Below, one piece after another: positions 50,020 to 53,594 of a stretch of DNA of 53,594 bases; positions within the stretch are counted from its first letter, which is position 1; each line of letters starts with the position of its first letter. The notes below the pieces were generated by a model, which searched no databases, was not told the DNA's origin, and saw only the letters and a program-made list of their open reading frames with translations. The DNA comes from Paenibacillus sp. A3 (GTDB lineage: Bacteria > Bacillota > Bacilli > Paenibacillales > NBRC-103111). The stretch spans positions 1-53,594 of the forward strand of contig NZ_JTHN01000095.1 of NCBI RefSeq assembly GCF_001399685.1, read 5' to 3'. The position numbers were made by a program, and so were the translations under genes.

Positions 50020-50057
50020 ACGAACAAACACCGCCCTTTGCAAAAAGAGCGGTGTTT
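50020..50057 (-). terminator. Terminator of tcyP
   Basis: AAACACCGC and GCGGTGTTT arms enclose a 14-base loop with AAAGAG/CTTTT. On the minus strand the tail reads GTTTCGTTTCC. Confidence 0.78.
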
Positions 50058-50091
50058 GGCATTTGCAGAGACTATTTTATTCTCGTTCGTG

Positions 50092-51462
50092 TCAACCGGT
50101 GACGACGGTTTTGGATCCGCCTTTGCGCGAAGACACGTCGTAGTTTTCGAGCTCTTCGTCCGCTTCGTTGTTGAACGCCTCGCGGTCGAATTCTTTCTCC
50201 GTTACGGCAACTACAAGAGAGCTGACCGTCGTACCCGATGCGTTGATGGCCGTCCGGGCCATATCGAGAATCGCGTCGATGCCAAGCACCATCGCCATCC
50301 CTTCGATCGGCAGACCGACGCTGGCCAGCACGACCGTCGTCGAGATCGAAGCCGGACCGGGCACCCCGGCCACGCCGATGGAAGCGATCATCGCCGAGCC
50401 GACGATGAGCAGGTAATGGGTGATCGTCAAATCGATGCCGAATACTTTGGCGACGAAGATCGCGACAATGGCCGGATACAAGCCGCCGCAGCCGTTCATG
50501 TTGATCGTTGCGCCCAGTGGAGCGACGAAGCTGGCGATCCGGTCGGATACTTTAAGCCGCTTCGTGATAACCTCCAGGTTGACCGGCAGCGTCGCATAGC
50601 TGCTTCGCGTCGTGAAAGCGACGGCCAGCACGGGATAAATCTTTTTCAGGAAGCGGATCGGATTGACCCGCGCCACGAACGTCACTAGGAAGCCGTAAGT
50701 CAGAACGAAGTGCAGCAAGCAAGCGATGTAAACGGCGATCACCACTTTGCCCATCGGCAGCAGCGAAGCGAGGCCGTATTTCGCCGCCATCGCCGCCATC
50801 AATCCGAACACGCCGTAAGGCGTCAAGCGGATGATCAGCTTCGTGACGCGGAACATCACGACGGCGAACGATTGAATCACTTCTTTGATCGGCCGGACCG
50901 ATTCCGGCTTGCGGTTGCCTTCGATCGTAATGGCGACCGCAACGAACATGGCAAATACGATCACCGGCACGACCTTGCCGGTAGCCATTTCGTTCACCGG
51001 GTTCGCCGGTACGAGATCCATGAATACTTTCAAGAACGACGGAATTTCTCTGGCGGCGAATTTGGCATCTTGGACGTAAGGAATGCCTGCGCCCGGATCG
51101 ATGATCACCGCAACAATGACACCGATGGCCGCCGCAATACCGGTCGTGATCAGGAACAACGCGATCGTTTTCGTTCCGATCTTCCGAAGCATATTCGGAT
51201 CGGATACGGACGTAATGCTCGAAATAATCGTTGCGATGACGAGCGGCATAACGATCATTTTGATCAGGTTGACGTAGATGGAGCCGATCGTTCCGAGATC
51301 TGTCGCCTCTTTACCGAACGCCGCCCCGACGACCACGCCGAGCACCATAGCGATTAATACCCGCGTCCCGAAACCCACCTTTTTCTTGGCCGCGAAAAAT
51401 AACAACAGCAGGACTACGACAGCCACAGCCCAGCTGGCAATGTATAGGGAATTCACAATCAT
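50092..51462 (-). CDS. tcyP: L-cystine / dicarboxylate-amino acid:cation symporter (TcyP-like)
   Basis: A 456-residue transporter of the DAACS (SLC1-type) family. It shows eight transmembrane segments plus hairpins: IASWAVAVVVLLLLFFAAKKKVG, IYVNLIKMIVMPLVIATIISSI, serine-rich hairpin 1, FAVLVFRVTK-like VVMFRVTKLIIRLTPYGVFGLMA, and the substrate and sodium-binding FVAPLGATINMNGCGGLYPAI, with SIGVAGVPGPASISTTVVLASVGLP. Length and layout match Bacillus TcyP, which imports L-cystine. The substrate call is from family resemblance. It has a consensus promoter with a dyad overlapping the -10, and a terminator downstream. Confidence 0.88.
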   Translation of the reverse strand: MIVNSLYIASWAVAVVVLLLLFFAAKKKVGFGTRVLIAMVLGVVVGAAFGKEATDLGTIGSIYVNLIKMIVMPLVIATIISSITSVSDPNMLRKIGTKTIALFLITTGIAAAIGVIVAVIIDPGAGIPYVQDAKFAAREIPSFLKVFMDLVPANPVNEMATGKVVPVIVFAMFVAVAITIEGNRKPESVRPIKEVIQSFAVVMFRVTKLIIRLTPYGVFGLMAAMAAKYGLASLLPMGKVVIAVYIACLLHFVLTYGFLVTFVARVNPIRFLKKIYPVLAVAFTTRSSYATLPVNLEVITKRLKVSDRIASFVAPLGATINMNGCGGLYPAIVAIFVAKVFGIDLTITHYLLIVGSAMIASIGVAGVPGPASISTTVVLASVGLPIEGMAMVLGIDAILDMARTAINASGTTVSSLVVAVTEKEFDREAFNNEADEELENYDVSSRKGGSKTVVTG

Positions 51463-51489
51463 GCGCCTCCTTGAGAGTATATCCTATTA

Positions 51490-51512
51490 ATCCCTACTCG
51501 TTTACTAGGTAT
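51490..51512. promoter_or_regulatory. Dyad operator overlapping the tcyP start site
   Basis: ATCCCTA and TAGGTAT arms are separated by nine bases and centred at 51501, overlapping the downstream end of the -10. Rrf2-family CymR regulates tcyP in Bacillus through dyads of similar size, so it is the likely kind of binder; the identity is inferred. Confidence 0.5.
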
Positions 51513-51539
51513 TCTATGCCCATTTTCGGCGGCTGTCAA
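51511..51539 (-). promoter_or_regulatory. tcyP promoter
   Basis: On the minus strand a perfect TTGACA (51539-51534), a 17-base spacer and TAGAAT (51516-51511) lie about 49 bases before the tcyP ATG. Confidence 0.83.
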
Positions 51540-51593
51540 TAAGTATTTTATTGCTAAATTATTTCCTTCGCGGACCATTCGGCGGCAAACTGG

Positions 51594-51806
51594 TTATTCT
51601 CTTAAGGCGTCTCTTAATTTCGTCGATTCGTACCTCCGGTCCGCCGACTGTGCGAGCGCTTTGCGCAGCCGCTTGTTTTCGCCCGCCAGCCTCTCGATCT
51701 CTCCGATCAGCTCCAGAGCGAGGACTTGAGCCGCCTCGCCGGATTCCCGGCTAACGGAGGCTGCCCTTTCTTTATATTCGTTCAACCGCTCTTCTATGCT
51801 TTTCAT
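51594..51806 (-). CDS. Small coiled-coil protein downstream of the Lhr-like helicase
   Basis: A 70-residue protein with continuous heptad-like helix (KSIEERLNEYKERAASV, then LELIGEIERLAGENKRLRKAL). It has no membrane segment or catalytic motif. The ATG at 51806 is preceded by AAAGG nine bases upstream; an ATG at 51815 lies too close to that site. It begins 28 bases after the helicase stop and probably shares its transcript. I do not recognise a family; it could be a partner or a structural filler protein. Confidence 0.55.
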   Translation of the reverse strand: MKSIEERLNEYKERAASVSRESGEAAQVLALELIGEIERLAGENKRLRKALAQSADRRYESTKLRDALRE

Positions 51807-51834
51807 CCGGTTCATCCTTTCCCAAAAGCAAAAT

Positions 51835-53594
51835 TTATCGCAACGAGCTCGGCCACAAGACGAGCGAAGCGCGGTCGGCCTCCGCTCCGAGTTGACGCAG
51901 CGTACCGGCGGCAGGCGTATCCAGCACCGGCTCCCCGTTCCACGTATCGATGACCACTTTGCGGACGCCCGGCTTCTTCAAAACCGATTGCAGCACGGCC
52001 CGAAGCGTCTGCAGCCGCTCTTCCTCCGGCAGCCATTCCTCCTCCGGCGCGTCGGCTTGCGAGTGCAGCGTGTGCATGCGCCTGCCGTTATTTTCGCACC
52101 ACAACACCCAGCGGCCGCCGCGGAATACGAGATCGTTGCCCGGCTTGCGGGCAAAGGAGACGCCCGGCGCAGCAGGCCATCTCACCGTCAATCCGAACGG
52201 ATTGGCGGGATCGGCGGCCGGAAGCAGCACCGTTTCGCCGCCTCCCGCTTCCCAGACCGCCTCCCGGAGACGCCCTACCGTCTCCGGCGTGGCAAACTGC
52301 ATCGCCGCAATATCTCGGACCCAGAAGCCGCGGGTCAGCATTCCCCACAGCTCCAGCTGCTTTAACGAGCCGTACACGTCGTCCCAAGACCATGGCAGCA
52401 GCGGACCGGCGAGGTCCCGCGTAAGCAGCGCGCTGCCGTCCAACGCTTGCTTTACCCAAGCGCCCAGCGAATCGCCCCCGCCCGGCTGCTCCTCCGCCAG
52501 CGTCTCCAGCGCATACCAGCGGCCAAGGCCGGATTGGAATTTGGCGGCAGTTTTGCCGGCGGTCTTCCTGCCGCTTCCGTTCATTCGCAGCGGGGCAAAC
52601 TGGTCGTTGGAGACAAGCCCCTCCCAAGCCAGCTCGATCAAATCCGCCGTCAGCTCCGACGGGACACTTCCGGTTTCGCGGCTGAGCGCGGACAGGAAGC
52701 TTGCGCCCTTGCGCCGGAGCAGCTCCAGCAGCGACTCGTGCTTCGAAGCCTCGCCCCGCTTGAGCAGAGGGACGTAAAGCTCCTTCGCTTCCGCCAGAAA
52801 GAAGGCGACCCGGCCTTCCTTCTCTCCCGCTTCCTTGCGCCCGATCCAGATCACCTCGCCCGCCGCGCACAGCCGGTCGAGCGTTTCTTTGCGGTAATCG
52901 GTCAAGCGCAAAGGAAACACCGACGCCTCCCATTCCGGCAGCGGCAAAAACCAGCCTTGCAGCTTGCCGATCACGTCCCGGAGCCCCTCTTCCCCGCTGA
53001 GGCGGCTGCCGGGCAGGATATGCTGCGCGGCCATCAAGAACCGGCAGTACCGGACCGGATCGACCGGCTCGGCCTGTTCGCGCAGCGCCCGTTCGGCTCT
53101 GCGGATCCGGCGCTCTGCCGTTTCGCGGCTCACCCAAGCCCGCGGGGCCACTTCGTTTCCGCCAAAGGCCGGTTCGATCGTCCTATCCGCGGCCCACTGA
53201 CTTACGAGGTCGTCGACAAGCGGCAAAGCTGCGCCGTACCGGGAGGCAAGCTCTTCCGCCGTAAACGACGCGCGGTGCTCCATATAACGGGTCAGCACAA
53301 ACCGGACAGCCAGCGGATCGTCCGGAAACCGCGCATACGTATCCGCTTCGTCGAAGCAGATCCAGCGCTCTTCTCCGCCGATTTCGATCCGCCGCACTTT
53401 GCCTTCCTCTTCCAATCGGCGGAGCAGCTTGCCGAGCTCTTCCGCCTGCTGCTGCGCCTCGTAAGCGCCGCTATCCGCGGCCAGCCTTGCCATCTCCGCG
53501 GCAGTCCGGTCGCCTCGCTGCTTCAGGAGGCGCAGCAGCGTCTCCGGCTGCTTCAGCGGGGCGGAAGCCGGCCACGGCTCCTCCTCCTCACCCC
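51835..53594 (-). CDS. Lhr-type large ATP-dependent helicase, C-terminal half (partial)
   Basis: The frame is open to the right edge, so only the C-terminal ~585 residues are seen. It contains winged-helix and beta-barrel-like regions (RWYALETLAEEQPGGGDSLG, ALDGSALLTRDLAGPLLPWSWDDVYGSLKQLELWGMLTRGFWVRDI) and the C-terminal Lhr_WH/DUF4145-type sequence (LLPAADPANPFGLTVRWP, FRGGRWVLWCENNGRRMHTLHS). These match the C-terminal part of large helicase-related proteins, which unwind DNA or RNA:DNA hybrids in repair. The helicase motor would be outside the window. The stop lies 28 bases before the small coiled-coil gene. Confidence 0.82.
   Translation of the reverse strand, partial: GEEEEPWPASAPLKQPETLLRLLKQRGDRTAAEMARLAADSGAYEAQQQAEELGKLLRRLEEEGKVRRIEIGGEERWICFDEADTYARFPDDPLAVRFVLTRYMEHRASFTAEELASRYGAALPLVDDLVSQWAADRTIEPAFGGNEVAPRAWVSRETAERRIRRAERALREQAEPVDPVRYCRFLMAAQHILPGSRLSGEEGLRDVIGKLQGWFLPLPEWEASVFPLRLTDYRKETLDRLCAAGEVIWIGRKEAGEKEGRVAFFLAEAKELYVPLLKRGEASKHESLLELLRRKGASFLSALSRETGSVPSELTADLIELAWEGLVSNDQFAPLRMNGSGRKTAGKTAAKFQSGLGRWYALETLAEEQPGGGDSLGAWVKQALDGSALLTRDLAGPLLPWSWDDVYGSLKQLELWGMLTRGFWVRDIAAMQFATPETVGRLREAVWEAGGGETVLLPAADPANPFGLTVRWPAAPGVSFARKPGNDLVFRGGRWVLWCENNGRRMHTLHSQADAPEEEWLPEEERLQTLRAVLQSVLKKPGVRKVVIDTWNGEPVLDTPAAGTLRQLGAEADRASLVLWPSSLR

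Overview
The window reads as chromosomal DNA of a Gram-positive, spore-former-type Firmicute, most likely Paenibacillaceae (Paenibacillus/Cohnella-like). This is inferred from strong AAGGAGG ribosome binding sites, moderate-high GC, an S-layer-homology protein, CheX, a KhtTU potassium exporter, Fur boxes of the Bacillus type and TcyP. I did no database search; family names come from recognised motifs.

Bases 1-14,350 hold the promoter-proximal part of an extracellular contractile injection system (eCIS, phage-tail-like) on the minus strand. In transcription order it encodes a [12 protein letters not shown] protein with a possible toxin C-terminus, a DUF4157 'eCIS core' protein, the AAA+ ATPase, the tail-terminator (DUF4255), a beta-rich accessory protein, the sheath, tube 1, a T4-type hub chaperone, DUF6760, tube 2, a 1309-residue low-complexity protein with eight 32-residue repeats, a LysM protein and the start of the hub/spike protein, which runs off the left edge. 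Other baseplate, spike and fibre genes must lie to the left.

Bases 14,500-31,000 are mostly housekeeping and accessory metabolism. They hold GNAT and PNPOx-like genes, glutaminase, KduI with a DeoR regulator and a four-half-site operator, an aminotransferase, a KhtSTU-like K+ efflux operon with a hairpin over the khtT ribosome binding site, threonine dehydratase, an MBL hydrolase, an SLH protein, an FAD oxidoreductase, and a MarR/DHA2-efflux pair with its promoter and operator.

Bases 31,000-34,000 are an iron/siderophore island. An AraC regulator and a lipoprotein siderophore-binding protein share one uninterrupted frame, although a Fur box, promoter and ribosome binding site lie between them; an FhuF-like reductase follows. 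Bases 34,000-43,400 carry a DEAD-box helicase, an alpha/beta hydrolase, an SDR, CheX, VanW and a minus-strand operon (ABC ATPase, two ABC-2 permeases, Nudix hydrolase). That operon's leader looks like a ykkC-family riboswitch with a terminator.

Bases 43,400-53,594 hold a secreted protein, a cysteine dioxygenase, a two-component system, a NagD-like phosphatase, a VOC-DinB fusion, the cystine transporter TcyP, a small coiled-coil protein and the C-terminal half of an Lhr-type helicase that runs off the right edge. The most notable items are the eCIS with its repeat protein and candidate cargo, the ykkC-like riboswitch in front of an ABC-2/Nudix operon, and the AraC::binding-protein continuous frame.
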